Source: Paludibacter sp. (lineage in GTDB: Bacteria; Bacteroidota; Bacteroidia; Bacteroidales; Paludibacteraceae). Taken from it: 64,000 nucleotides of DNA. A program made the position numbers and the translations under genes. Position 1 is the stretch's first letter. Every line of letters starts with the position of its first letter. The stretch covers positions 62,001-126,000 of the forward strand of contig JAQTUE010000006.1 of the NCBI GenBank assembly GCA_028710415.1, in the 5' to 3' direction. The notes beneath the pieces were generated by a model. It made no database searches. It saw only the letters and a program-made list of their open reading frames with translations, and was not told where the DNA came from. Below are positions 24,886-35,200 of this stretch, piece after piece.

Positions 24886-25771
24886 TTTTAGTGCCTTTAT
24901 GAGTGACACAATGCAGTTTTTCAAACAATTCTGGAAGAATTATTTCAGGAATTATGTTGTAATCAACGGGGCACTGCTGTTGTTGATGTGTGTGTTGTAT
25001 TTCATATTTTTTAAAGACCTGTTTAAGGACCTGTCGAACCCGGGTGCACATGCCGGATCGTTTTTTACGAACAGCAGTAATTTAACCATTGTGGGAATCG
25101 TGTTATTCATTATAGTGTCAATTGCTTTATCCGTTTTTTCCACAGCTTTTCCAATGATCTATTTAAAATTACTGAAAACAAAAGGGGAAGAACCTATCAC
25201 TTCCTCCGAACTTTTTAATGGAATAAAAGATATTGCCGGACGAATGATTTTGTTTGGATTGATATCAATATTCATTTTGCTTCCACTTGCATTCATTGTA
25301 TTTGGACTCGGAGCGCTCCTCAGCATAATAATTATCGGAATTCCAGTGCTTATATTGGCTATGCCTACTTTTATGGTTTGGAGTTTGCAGTCTTTGTATA
25401 TCTATCTTGATGAGGATGCTTCGTATTTCAGTTCGTTGGGTAAAGGCTTGAAAATTACATTTGAAAAATACTGGCACGTGGTGGGTTCAGCTCTTGTCTT
25501 GTTTATGTTTGTCATGATTGTCAACGGCATATTCAGCATGGTGCCTGCAATGATGATGATGAGTTCAGTTATTACAACTGGTGGCCATCCGGAGGCAGTG
25601 ACAATGACTCCAACCATGCTTTCATTCTATGTTCTCGGAATGATTTTTACATTCTTTGCCTATAATATCCTGTACATTCATCAAGGTTTGATTTATTACA
25701 GTTCTCAAGAAAATAGTGCACATTTCCAGGCTCTTTCTGAGATTGAAAACATAGGCAGAGATGAGGCATAA
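24854..25771 (+). CDS. Polytopic membrane protein of the MoxR operon
   Basis: The 305-residue protein has about six hydrophobic segments (roughly 35-55, 78-100, 130-150, 152-175, 210-235 and 250-275) and a soluble N-terminus beginning with SEFQLYKKRDFSAFMSDTM. The core resembles the membrane domain of glycerophosphodiesterase-like or DUF4013-type proteins, without any catalytic domain. It is translationally coupled on both sides (overlaps of 32 and 11 bases). Its position between SpoIIM and DUF4129 is conserved in related genomes as far as I know. Function unknown. Confidence 0.7.
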   Translation: MSEFQLYKKRDFSAFMSDTMQFFKQFWKNYFRNYVVINGALLLLMCVLYFIFFKDLFKDLSNPGAHAGSFFTNSSNLTIVGIVLFIIVSIALSVFSTAFPMIYLKLLKTKGEEPITSSELFNGIKDIAGRMILFGLISIFILLPLAFIVFGLGALLSIIIIGIPVLILAMPTFMVWSLQSLYIYLDEDASYFSSLGKGLKITFEKYWHVVGSALVLFMFVMIVNGIFSMVPAMMMMSSVITTGGHPEAVTMTPTMLSFYVLGMIFTFFAYNILYIHQGLIYYSSQENSAHFQALSEIENIGRDEA

Positions 25772-26594
25772 AGTTCTGATTCTGTTTTTTCTATTCTGGA
25801 CATTCCAAACATTGCCGTTTGCACAGGTTGCAACACACAGGTTACAGAAGTATTTGCCAAAACTTTCTACCGACTCAATTATTTCCGAAAAGAAGGAGGA
25901 ACGAATTGTTCAAATGAAAAAACTCTTTCAATCGGTACCCGGTGATACTGCAACAAAGAAAGTAGTATCACTGGATCCTGATTTTAAGGAAAAATACCTT
26001 TCCGACCAGGGCTTTAATTATAATCATGAAGAAGGCACTAAATCCTTTTTAAAGCGTTTATTGGAAAAATTAAGCTTGCTTCTAAATAAACTTTTTGGAA
26101 CCGACAAGCTGTCTAAATACTCTGACCTGACCCTTATAGTCTTTAAAATACTATGCGGATTGGTTGTTTTGGTTGCACTTTATTTTGTGATACGCCTGTT
26201 GATGAATCACAAAGGCAAGTGGTTTTTCTCAAAAAAGAATGAAGCCATACCTATTGATATCAATAATACGGAACAGCTTATACAGTCGGCCGATTTTGAA
26301 CAACTTATATCCGGGATTGAACAGCTTGGTGATACCCGCCAGATTATCAGGCTTTATTATCTTTGGTTACTGAAAGACCTGAAAGATAATGAACTCATCG
26401 TCTGGGTACCCGAAAAAACAAATTCCGATTACCTGTCTGAGCTGAAAGAAGAAAGTTTACGAAAAAAGTTCTCCTACCTTTCTTATCTCTACAATTACAT
26501 CTGGTACGGCGAGTTTGCGATTGGTGATGAAGATTATATCACTGCCAAAAGTGCGTTTTTAAATTATCTGAAAGGAGACCGGCAACATGGATAA
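25761..26594 (+). CDS. DUF4129 domain protein, membrane-anchored
   Basis: The 277-residue protein has a signal peptide or first membrane segment (about residues 4-22), an exported linker, a central membrane segment (about 127-147) and the cytosolic DUF4129 helical domain, with RLYYLWLLKDLKDNELIVWVPEK and YIWYGEFAIGDEDY. DUF4129 proteins accompany MoxR and DUF58 genes. It overlaps both neighbours by a few bases, so it is a tightly coupled operon member. Molecular function unknown. Confidence 0.8.
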   Translation: MRHKVLILFFLFWTFQTLPFAQVATHRLQKYLPKLSTDSIISEKKEERIVQMKKLFQSVPGDTATKKVVSLDPDFKEKYLSDQGFNYNHEEGTKSFLKRLLEKLSLLLNKLFGTDKLSKYSDLTLIVFKILCGLVVLVALYFVIRLLMNHKGKWFFSKKNEAIPIDINNTEQLIQSADFEQLISGIEQLGDTRQIIRLYYLWLLKDLKDNELIVWVPEKTNSDYLSELKEESLRKKFSYLSYLYNYIWYGEFAIGDEDYITAKSAFLNYLKGDRQHG

Positions 26595-27792
26595 AACGCT
26601 CAAAATATACATTGCCGCACTAATTGGAGTAATAGTTCTGATTGTTGTTCAGGATATGTATAAGACAACGCCAACCAATTGGAAGCCTTCCTATTCGTTG
26701 GATAAAAAAAATCCCCTTGATTTGTATGTCTTTAATCATGAAGTGGAAAAGATTTTCCCGAATGATAAACTGAAACGAGTTACGGCTACACCCTTTGAGT
26801 ATTTCAGGGAAAATAAAGAACCTGCTAATTTCTTGATAATAAATGAAAATATGTACAATCTGGCCGATTCAGTTATTTTGGAACAGGTTAGTAAAGGCAG
26901 CAACCTTTGGATCAGTGCTGAAAATTTCATGAAGAGTTTTACTGATACTCTTAATCTGAATTACAGTTATGTAGAAAATGATTTTTCATTGGAGAAACAG
27001 GATTCTGTTAAGCTTACGTTGACAATGTCAAACTGGAGCAAGAAACATTTTTATTTACATCCGGTTTTTAATACCTATTCCTTTGTTGCTATGGACAAAG
27101 CTACTACAACCATACTTGGGAAAATGGAGATGCCGGACGGAGAATTATATCCAAATTTTGTACGTGTTAAGTTTGGCAAGGGAACTATTTTTCTGCATAA
27201 TCAACCGGAGGTGTTTTCGAATGTGGCCATGTTGTATCCAAATAGTTCGGCCGACTATGTTTCCCATGTGCTTTCGTATATCCCACAGGATAAACCGCTT
27301 ATTTGGTTTGTTCAGGGGCAGACACGCAATACAGGCAGGCCGGTAAATGAGACCGCCCTTTCGGTAATATTCCGGTATCCGGCATTGCGCATGACCTGGT
27401 TGTTGTTTATTTATGGCATCTTGCTGTATCTCTTATTTAATGCCAAACGCCGCCAGCGTATTGTTCCTGTGGTAAAACCGTTGAAAAATACAACCGTTGA
27501 ATTTGTACAAACCATTGGGAACCTGTATTTCCAGGAAGGCAGTACGTCCAATATTCTTGGAAAAAAGATCATCTATTTCCTTGACCGGATTCGGCACACC
27601 TATTACCTGGATACAGGCAAGTTGGATTATAATTTTGCAGAAAAACTACAAAACAAATCGGGAAAGGACAAAGTATTGATTGATGCAATCCTGACTTGTA
27701 TCAGTGATTTTCAAAAGCTTAAAACATCTGTTCCTTCGGATTTGATAAAGTTAAACAATCTGATTGAAGAATTCTGGAATGATGAAAACTAA
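26587..27792 (+). CDS. DUF4350 domain protein, membrane-anchored
   Basis: The 401-residue protein has an N-terminal membrane anchor (about residues 6-22) and an exported part of about 240 residues with the DUF4350 pattern (FLIINENMYNLADSVILEQV, then GSNLWISAENF). A second membrane segment (about 264-283) leads to a cytosolic helical tail of about 115 residues. The exported domain resembles a glutamine-amidotransferase-like Rossmann fold that lacks the catalytic residues. It is the last gene before moxR, 18 bases away. Role unknown. Confidence 0.8.
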   Translation: MDKTLKIYIAALIGVIVLIVVQDMYKTTPTNWKPSYSLDKKNPLDLYVFNHEVEKIFPNDKLKRVTATPFEYFRENKEPANFLIINENMYNLADSVILEQVSKGSNLWISAENFMKSFTDTLNLNYSYVENDFSLEKQDSVKLTLTMSNWSKKHFYLHPVFNTYSFVAMDKATTTILGKMEMPDGELYPNFVRVKFGKGTIFLHNQPEVFSNVAMLYPNSSADYVSHVLSYIPQDKPLIWFVQGQTRNTGRPVNETALSVIFRYPALRMTWLLFIYGILLYLLFNAKRRQRIVPVVKPLKNTTVEFVQTIGNLYFQEGSTSNILGKKIIYFLDRIRHTYYLDTGKLDYNFAEKLQNKSGKDKVLIDAILTCISDFQKLKTSVPSDLIKLNNLIEEFWNDEN

Positions 27793-27810
27793 AAATATAT
27801 AACTTATAGT

Positions 27811-28815
27811 ATGGATATGGAAACCGAACAAATTGAAATCAAAGACATTCATTTCGAATCACGTATCGACCTGGGTGAATTGCAGCAAAACATGGATGCT
27901 GTCCGCCTGGAATTAAAAAAAGTAATAGTAGGGCAGGACAAAATGATCGACCATTTGCTGGTGGCCATGCTTGCCAACGGCCATGTGTTACTGGAAGGGG
28001 TTCCCGGGGTAGCAAAAACTATCGCCGTGAAACTGCTTGCCAAAGCGGTGGATGTAAAATTCAGCCGCATCCAGTTTACGCCCGATTTGATGCCCTCCGA
28101 TATCCTTGGGACTTCAGTATTCGATCTAAAAAAGACTGAGTTTGAATTCCGTCCGGGGCCTGTGTTTTCTAATCTGGTATTGATTGATGAGGTGAATCGT
28201 TCACCTGCAAAAACTCAGGCAGCCCTTTTCGAAGTTATGGACGAACGTCAGATCACCATCGATGGGAATTCCTATAAAATGGACACCCCTTTTCTGGTCA
28301 TGGCAACCCAAAACCCGATAGAGCAGGAAGGGACTTATCGGTTACCGGAAGCACAGCTCGACCGTTTTATGTTTAAGGTGGTGATCGATTATCCCGGTCT
28401 GGAAGACGAATACGAAATTATCCGCCGTGAGCATGTTGCTGTGGAAGGCGATAAAACAGTTGATGTGAAAGCAGTGATTACAGGGGCGCAGATTATGGAA
28501 TACCAGGGAATTGTTCGCAGGATTATTGTCGAAAAGGATATTATTGAGTATATCGCTAAGATAGTCAAGAATACCCGTGAAAATCCGTTCCTGTATCTGG
28601 GTGCTTCCCCTCGTGCTTCGATAGCCATATTGAATGCTTCCAAAGGGTTTGCAGCTTTGCGTGGACGCGATTTTGTAACTCCTGAAGATATTAAAGACTC
28701 TGCAGTGGTTGTATTGCAGCACCGCCTGATAGTATCCCCCGAAAAGGAAATGGAAGGCCTGAAAGTTGAAGATATTGTGAAACAAATTATTGAATCGGTA
28801 GAAGTTCCACGTTAA
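27811..28815 (+). CDS. MoxR-type AAA+ ATPase
   Basis: The 334-residue protein is a cytosolic AAA+ ATPase. Walker A is GVPGVAKT (residues 63-70), Walker B is LVLIDEVNR (about 125-133), then MATQNPIEQEGTYRLPEAQLDRF and an arginine-finger region, with the C-terminal lid (LGASPRASIAILNASKGFAALRG in two pieces). MoxR ATPases act as chaperones that mature partner proteins, usually containing VWA-like domains; the partner here is probably the DUF58 protein encoded next. Its stop abuts the DUF58 start. Confidence 0.93.
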   Translation: MDMETEQIEIKDIHFESRIDLGELQQNMDAVRLELKKVIVGQDKMIDHLLVAMLANGHVLLEGVPGVAKTIAVKLLAKAVDVKFSRIQFTPDLMPSDILGTSVFDLKKTEFEFRPGPVFSNLVLIDEVNRSPAKTQAALFEVMDERQITIDGNSYKMDTPFLVMATQNPIEQEGTYRLPEAQLDRFMFKVVIDYPGLEDEYEIIRREHVAVEGDKTVDVKAVITGAQIMEYQGIVRRIIVEKDIIEYIAKIVKNTRENPFLYLGASPRASIAILNASKGFAALRGRDFVTPEDIKDSAVVVLQHRLIVSPEKEMEGLKVEDIVKQIIESVEVPR

Positions 28816-30147
28816 ATGAAGGTACTGAAATCTTTATATATCAACCATCTGTTTTTTTATATCCTGATGGGTATAGGAGGACTGTTTTTTCTTTCATTCT
28901 TTGTGAAATGGATGTTTGATGTGGCAGTAATCTTGTTTGTGCTGTATTTGCTGGTCACGGTTATCGATATTTTCGCGCTCTATTATAACAAAAATGGTAT
29001 TGAAACCGTGCGTGAATTGCCCGATAGATTATCGAACGGTGATGAGAATATTATTCAGATCAGCCTGAAGAATAATTATCCGATACCGGTCTTTCTGGAA
29101 ATAATTGATGAGATACCGTTTCAGTTTCAAAAGCGTGATTTTCTGATTCAACTACGGTTAGCTGAAAATGAGAAGAAAGTAATCAAATATTCCCTTCGCC
29201 CTACCGAGCGTGGAGAATATTTCTTTGGGAAGCTGAATGTTTATGTAAAATCATCCATACGTCTTGTTTCAAAGCGCTATGTTTCAGCCGAAAACTCATA
29301 CATTGCCACTTACCCCTCATTTATTCAGTTGCGGAAGTATGATATGATGGCATTCTCAAATCAGATGTTAGGATATGGTTTAAAGCGTATCCGCCGGATA
29401 GGCCAGACCATGGAATTTGAGCAGATAAAGGAATATGTGCAGGGAGACGATATGCGTATCATCAACTGGAAAGCTACTTCGAAGAAGAATTCCTTAATGG
29501 TGAACCAGTACCAGGATGAAAAGTCACAGCCTGTCTATCAGGTGATCGATACAGGTCGCTCCATGCAAATGCCCTTTCTGGGACTCAGCCTGCTGGATTA
29601 TGCCATTAATGCCACGCTGGCATTCAGCAATATTGTGTTGAAAAAATATGATAAAGCAGGCATGTTCACCTTTTCAAAAAAAACCGGTAACTATGTGGCT
29701 GCTGACCGGCGTGCCGGACAAATGCATAAACTGATGGAATCGCTTTATCGCATTGAAACTGATTTTCTAGAGAGTGATTTCAGTAGATTGTATGTGGATA
29801 TGAAGCAGACTGTCACACAGCGGAGCCTGATTATGCTTTATACTAATTTTGAAACGATGGATGCCCTGCGCAGGCAGCTTAGCTATCTGAAAGGCATTGC
29901 AAAAAACCATTTGCTGATTGTAGTATTTTTTGATAATACAGAACTGAACCGGCTTATTACCAAACATGCTAAGAACGTGCAGGAAGTCTACGACAAGGCA
30001 ATTGCTGAAAAGTTATCTTTCGAAAAGCGTCTTATTGTTCAGGAACTGAAACAGCATGGCATCCAGTCCATCCTTACCCAGCCTGAAAACCTCACCATGG
30101 ACACTATCAACAAATACCTGGAACTAAAAGCAAGAGGAATGATCTGA
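28816..30147 (+). CDS. DUF58 domain protein
   Basis: The 443-residue protein has two N-terminal membrane segments (about residues 12-30 and 34-56) and a beta-rich region. The DUF58 signature lies around 195-245 (QIKEYVQGDDMRIINWKA and DTGRSM), inside a VWA-like fold. DUF58 proteins are the usual clients of MoxR ATPases, and the metal-site-like DTGRS supports this. Its last codons form the left arm of a perfect hairpin. No BatA/BatB genes follow, so this is the short version of the cluster. Confidence 0.88.
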   Translation: MKVLKSLYINHLFFYILMGIGGLFFLSFFVKWMFDVAVILFVLYLLVTVIDIFALYYNKNGIETVRELPDRLSNGDENIIQISLKNNYPIPVFLEIIDEIPFQFQKRDFLIQLRLAENEKKVIKYSLRPTERGEYFFGKLNVYVKSSIRLVSKRYVSAENSYIATYPSFIQLRKYDMMAFSNQMLGYGLKRIRRIGQTMEFEQIKEYVQGDDMRIINWKATSKKNSLMVNQYQDEKSQPVYQVIDTGRSMQMPFLGLSLLDYAINATLAFSNIVLKKYDKAGMFTFSKKTGNYVAADRRAGQMHKLMESLYRIETDFLESDFSRLYVDMKQTVTQRSLIMLYTNFETMDALRRQLSYLKGIAKNHLLIVVFFDNTELNRLITKHAKNVQEVYDKAIAEKLSFEKRLIVQELKQHGIQSILTQPENLTMDTINKYLELKARGMI

Positions 30148-30166
30148 TGATCATTCCTCTTGCTTT
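30127..30166 (+). terminator. Perfect hairpin whose loop contains the DUF58 stop codon
   Basis: An 18-bp perfect stem, left arm 30127-30144 and right arm 30149-30166, with a four-base loop TGAT. The stop TGA (30145-30147) lies in the loop, and the left arm is coding. The following T-run is weak (TTGTTC). Confidence 0.75.
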
Positions 30167-30245
30167 GTTCAAATGACAATTTGTGAATAGCCTTTTGGTA
30201 AGCCTGACTTTATGAAAAGTATAATTATTCTGTCTGCTATTAACT

Positions 30246-30656
30246 CTACGCAAGAAAAAGTGCTGCAGCAAAGGGTATCATGATAATGAGTGAAATAATC
30301 AGTGCCTTCCAGATTTTCTTTTTGGGTAGAATGTTTTCGTCAGGTATGTTTCTTTTGAAAAAGAACTCTGAAAGTACTAAACCACCGATAGCATTTACAA
30401 GGTAAGTGCTGCCTGTATTAGGTGTGGCAAACAAATTCAGTATATAGATACTAAGTGCTGTGTATACTACCGAAAATGCAAGTACCTGATAAGCTTCTTT
30501 CTTCTTCTGTAAGGCAAATAAATTCTGCATTAATAATACACCTCCAAAGATAGAAGTAAAAAAGATTGAAAATCCCCAAACAGCTCTTTTTGAGTAAATC
30601 TTTACAATCTCTTCTGTTCCTGTTAATTCAAATTGCGATAGTTTGTCCGGTTCCAT
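30246..30656 (-). CDS. Hypothetical four-segment membrane protein
   Basis: The 136-residue protein has four hydrophobic segments (about residues 26-46, 57-75, 80-97 and 113-134) and a short charged N-terminus. I do not recognise a family. Lengths and spacing resemble small integral membrane proteins of unknown function that are common in Bacteroidota. It stands alone on the minus strand, convergent with the MoxR operon and 166 bases after the next minus-strand gene. No signals for function. Confidence 0.6.
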   Translation of the reverse strand: MEPDKLSQFELTGTEEIVKIYSKRAVWGFSIFFTSIFGGVLLMQNLFALQKKKEAYQVLAFSVVYTALSIYILNLFATPNTGSTYLVNAIGGLVLSEFFFKRNIPDENILPKKKIWKALIISLIIMIPFAAALFLA

Positions 30657-30822
30657 GTATTTTGTGTGTTTTATCTATAACTTTCAGGTACAAATATAAG
30701 GAATAGTTTTGAATATTAAACTAAAGATTGTTCTCTGGTTTTTTCTGGCAAATGCTGAGTTGCAGTATCAATAATCGTTCTGATAATCAATTATGAGCAA
30801 ACACAAAAGATAGTTCCCGGTA

Positions 30823-31542
30823 TTACTTTATCATCTGATCAAATACCAGATAGTATATTCTGCCAATGATGGATAAGATAACCAAAAATATAAAATAACT
30901 GCTTCGTTTGGTAAGTTTATCGGAATTTTTATTCCGCTGTATAGTTATAAATGCCCAGGACAGAAATGCAATTAAGAGTAAACCTGCAGGCAAAACAATA
31001 AATTTTTCTTTTGTTACATAGAATGCTATAAACAACGAAATAGCAATCATCGGAATGGTAGAAAATAATTTATTTTTCTTTCGTGCAGCTATCTGTTGAA
31101 GTACGCCAAAGTCTGCAAGGCTTTTTATCAGTTCATCCCTTTCAGCAATGCTTGCCGGAATTAAAATCATTTGGTTGGTTTCTGCTGATTTAATAACGAT
31201 CATTCCTTCTGCACTTTCAACGATATATTGAATTTCGTCTTTTGCGATCGTAATCGTAGGAACATTGTGCTGCGTGCGGGTGATTGTGTCATCAACTATC
31301 TCAAGTTCATACGTGTCCCACATCTTCTTTTGCCTGCGCATGCTTGCCCAAAGACTTATCCCCACACAAACTGCAATGAGCGGAATTACTGTATAAAGGA
31401 TATCATAGGAAGCATTTTCCTGTTGGTAGGTTGCTGCAATAACACCTGCACAAGCTGCCATGACTCCAATGGTTAGCGAACGAACCGTCACTTTTTTTGC
31501 CTGCGCTTTATATCCTGCCGGATCAAGTTTAAATATGCTCAT
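30823..31542 (-). CDS. Hypothetical membrane protein with a YcxB/PH-like middle domain
   Basis: The 239-residue protein has two N-terminal membrane segments (about residues 22-40 and 45-63). A soluble middle of about 80 residues has short strands (WDTYELEIVDDTITRTQHNVPTI in two parts, then EIQYIVESAEGMIVIK), and two or three segments follow near the C-terminus. Two helices, a beta-rich PH-like domain and further helices recall YcxB-like proteins, but the match is weak. Function unknown. Confidence 0.6.
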   Translation of the reverse strand: MSIFKLDPAGYKAQAKKVTVRSLTIGVMAACAGVIAATYQQENASYDILYTVIPLIAVCVGISLWASMRRQKKMWDTYELEIVDDTITRTQHNVPTITIAKDEIQYIVESAEGMIVIKSAETNQMILIPASIAERDELIKSLADFGVLQQIAARKKNKLFSTIPMIAISLFIAFYVTKEKFIVLPAGLLLIAFLSWAFITIQRNKNSDKLTKRSSYFIFLVILSIIGRIYYLVFDQMIK

Positions 31543-31949
31543 ACATTGTCCTGATTTTTTGTTATTTATTTCAAATTAGTGCTTAAATATTCACATTACA
31601 AATGTAGTGAAAGTTTTTATAATAGTTCTGAATCGACAATTGCATTCATCGTGTTAAATGAAGCCGTGATATTTATTTTTAACTTCCAATGTCCACATCG
31701 TGCAGAATGCCCAGGAATTAATCCATAAGAACTTCCTGAATGTGCTTTGATTAGGTTAGTTGTTTTCCCCATAGTGTTTTCTCCTGTTATGTTGAAAGGT
31801 TCTTATTCAGCGGTAAAAGTAAGGAGGAGCTATGCCGAGTGGTGGCTTAGGTGGAAGGAATTTAAGTATGATTTTTGAAATACTTTGAATGGTTTTTATT
31901 CCAACTATTCTTTTCATTGATTTTAATTATCCATCATCAATTTGTCAGG

Positions 31950-32132
31950 ATAACACCATGATGTCACCACGATATCACTGATAATCCATATATAATCCAT
32001 ATATGATCCAATAATAATCCATATATAATCCATACTTATATAGATATGGAATATATATGGATTATTATTGGATGATTAATTGGTTATTTATCTATAAAGT
32101 GCGACATCATGGTGACATCGTGGCGACATCTT
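31950..32132. repeat. 11-bp-period array with inverted arm (copy 2 of 3 of this architecture)
   Basis: Left arm: caccatgatgt, caccacgatat, then five ataatccatat-like units, all in 11-bp register. Right arm: the same units in reverse complement. The inner stem is perfect over 22 bp (32006-32027 with 32052-32073). An outer stem pairs 31960-31978 with 32112-32130 with two G-T type differences. The sequence is unrelated to the arrays at 20.8 and 54.5 kb. Confidence 0.82.
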
Positions 32133-32200
32133 CAAGGAAATGTTCCGAGTTCAGTGTTATGTGAATAGAATCATGCTACAAAGGGAATAACCACTTCAGA

Positions 32201-32263
32201 TAGTGACGGCCTCACTCCGAGTGAGGCCGTCACTACTAACCAGTTAACCAATCAACCAATCCA
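32201..32263 (-). terminator. Regulator-gene terminator: hairpin plus 8-bp repeats (composite element, copy A)
   Basis: Read on the minus strand after the regulator stop: 8-bp units of the ggttgatt type (32263-32236), then a 15-bp perfect stem beginning TAGTGACGGCCTCAC, with a five-base loop (32235-32201). The same order and the same stem start occur after the GH31 gene at 57672-57793. Confidence 0.8.
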
Positions 32264-32264
32264 C

Positions 32265-35200
32265 TTACTTCAGGTTCCGGTATTCCTTGGGTGTCAGGTG
32301 GTACTTCTTGGCAAATTCGCGGTAGAAGTGGGCCTTGTTGTTGAAGCCGCAGACGAACATGATTTCCTGAACGGTTTTGTTGGTGGTCTTAAGCAGCTTT
32401 TCGGCCTGCTTGAGGCGGATGGAACGGATGTATTCGGTGGGGGTCTGGCCGATGAGTTCCTTCATCTTACGATAGAGCTGCATCTTGCTCAGTGCCAGCT
32501 CGCCGGCAATGAAGTCAAGGGTGAGGGAGTCGTTGTCCATTTGCTGGTGGATGATCCGGGTGATGTTCAGCATCAGTTCCTTGTCTTCTTTGTGGATGAG
32601 CTTACCTTCGTACTGTTCCAGGGAGGCATAGGTGGATTCACTGTAATCGAGTATTGCCTGGTTGCGGTGGAGCAGGCTTTCGACCTGTGCTTCCAGGTGA
32701 CGTGGATGGAAAGGCTTGCTCAGGTAAGCGTCGGCACCGGTTTCAAGTCCTTCAATCTGGTTCTCCACCGAGCTTTTTGATGACAACAGGATAATCGGGA
32801 TATGGCGGGTGAGTTCCTGCTTTTTCATGATCTTTATAAATTCTACCCCATCCATCACCGGCATGATGATGTCGCAAATGATAAGCAAGGGCATCCGTAT
32901 TTTCATAAGCTCCAACCCTTCACGGCCATTGGCAGCCTGGGCAATTTCATACCGGCTGCTCAGGAAATCACAAAGCATTTCCCTGATTTCACTTTCATCA
33001 TCAATGATCAGGATCAACCCTTCTTTTTCGGTGTCGGGGATAGAGATCTGTATTTTCTGCTCCAGGTCTATTGGTGTAGATTCTTTTGGTAGTGGTGAAA
33101 ACAAATGGGCATCATGCTTTTTGGGAGATGCCGTTTCATCCATGTCCTGCTGGGGCAGGCTTACCACAAAAGTAGTGAAGGATTCACCATCACTTTCCAC
33201 TTCAATAGTTCCCTGCAATACTTCCACTATGTTTTTGCACAGGGCAAGGCCTATGCCGTTACGGGTTTCGATACCCTTCGAGAGTTGCATTTCAAACCGT
33301 TCCAATACTTCGAAACGGTCGAAGATAGTTTGCTGGTATTCGGGTTTGATGCCTATCCCTGTATTGGTGACTCTTATGATCAACCGGTTATGTTTTGTTT
33401 CTGCCAATACTTTTATAGTCTCATTCTCCGGGGTGTATTTTACAGCATTTGAGATCAGGTTGAACACAATTTTCTCAATGCTGTCACGGTCGGTTTGCCA
33501 TATAATTGCAGGAGGAATAAATGAGAAACTCAACAGGATCTTTTTCTCTTCGAGCATTTCCATGAAGTTATCGGACACAAACTTGACCAGTTCAGGTATA
33601 TCCACTTTTTCAATATCCAGCCGGAGATGACCGGTCTCTGCCTTCCGGAAATCGATGAGCTGCTGTATCAGTGTCTGCATACGTTCGGAGTTCGACTTGA
33701 TAATGTTGACATATTTCCGTGTATACTCATCGGTGGAATGGGTGCGGAGCAATTGCTCGCAGGGTCCGTAAATCAGGGTGAGTGAATTGGAAAACTCATG
33801 GGCAATGTTGGTAAAGAAACGCAATTTAGCCTGGTGAATTTCTTCAATCTTCTGTTTTTCCAGGTCCTTGAGCATGATATCATTCCGTGCAGCCAACTGG
33901 TCTTTCACAACCCGCCTGATAACAGTAAACAATGCCAGCAATAGCATTGAATAAATCAGATAGGCAATCGGACTGGCCCACCACGGTGGTAAAATACGGA
34001 TGGGCAGGGTATAGTATTGGTTGCTCCATATTTTATCGGCATTGCTGCAGTGTACTTTCAACAGGTAATTCCCCTCGGGCAGGTTGGTAAACACGATGGT
34101 ATTGGAAGTCCCCAACTGGATCCATTCCTTCTGGAAACCCTCCAGCATATACGATATCTCACATTTTGTGCCCGAGAGGAAATCCAGCGGAATGAATTTA
34201 AAGCTGAATGATTTGTTTTTATACGACAGGGTCAGGACTTCACGTTTCGATTTCATGCGCGAATAATCCGATATATTCGACTCTATATTGTCGACGAAGA
34301 ACGCATCAAGTATCAACGAAGGCATGTAGTTGCTGTGGGATATTTCGAGGGGATTGAACAGGTTAAAGCCACTGATTCCCCCAAAATAAAACTGATGGGT
34401 ATACGGATTGTTGTAAAAGGCACCATCGGAGAACTCGTTATTCTGCAAACCATCTTTTTTGAAATAGGACACAATCCGGAAGGAAGACTTATCCTGAATT
34501 AATTTGGCCAGCCCCTTGTTAGTGCTCAGCCAAAGGTTATGTTCCTTATCTTCGAGGATGCCATGGATGGTATTGTTAGGCATGCCCTCTTTTTCGGTAT
34601 ACCGGGCAAATACCGGCCTGCCTTTGTCAAAACGCAGGAGTTTGTTCAACCCCATGCTCGTTCCTGCCCACAGTGTCCCCCGGGTGTCTTTATACAGGCA
34701 CAGGATATCGTCGCTGCTGATAAAATCAGTTCCTTTAGCCGAATACCTGTAGTTTTGAAACTGTCCGGTACCGACATTAAAGCGGTTGAGGCCGCCGCCC
34801 CGCGTAGCAATCCACAAATGGGTGGCGTCGTCACGAATAATGGAATACACTATGTTGTTACTCAGTGAGGTAGGGCGATTGTTACTGTAAATGTATTGGG
34901 TATAATTTTTAATGGAATAGGGGTTGGTACTCCGGTCGATTTCCAGCTTGTACATACCATACCCACTGGTGCCTACCCACAAGGTATTGGCATCGTCGGG
35001 AAGGATTGAATACACGGAGGAGAGGTTGATCTTACGCTGCAGGCTTTCGGTGACCGCCAGGGTAAAAATCTTTTTCCTGTTGGTGTCGTAATAATTGATA
35101 CCCAGCCCATCAGTGCCGATCCAGTACTCATTGCCACGACCCTGTACCATGGTAAAGACTGAATTGTTCAGCAGACCGTCAGCAGTTGTAAAATGCTGTT

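Larger units (their letters stand above)
31543..32264. other. Long intergenic region with a periodic hairpin and a terminator composite
   Basis: No gene was seen in this gap of about 720 bases. The part 31543-31949 has no recognisable feature. The right part holds the 11-bp-period hairpin (31950-32132) and the 3' composite of the regulator gene (32201-32263); both are listed separately. Confidence 0.55.

Noticed and set aside
32809-33630. 273-codon antisense frame within the HTCS gene
   Set aside because: Shadow of the kinase and receiver coding strand; low-complexity serine-rich product without motifs.
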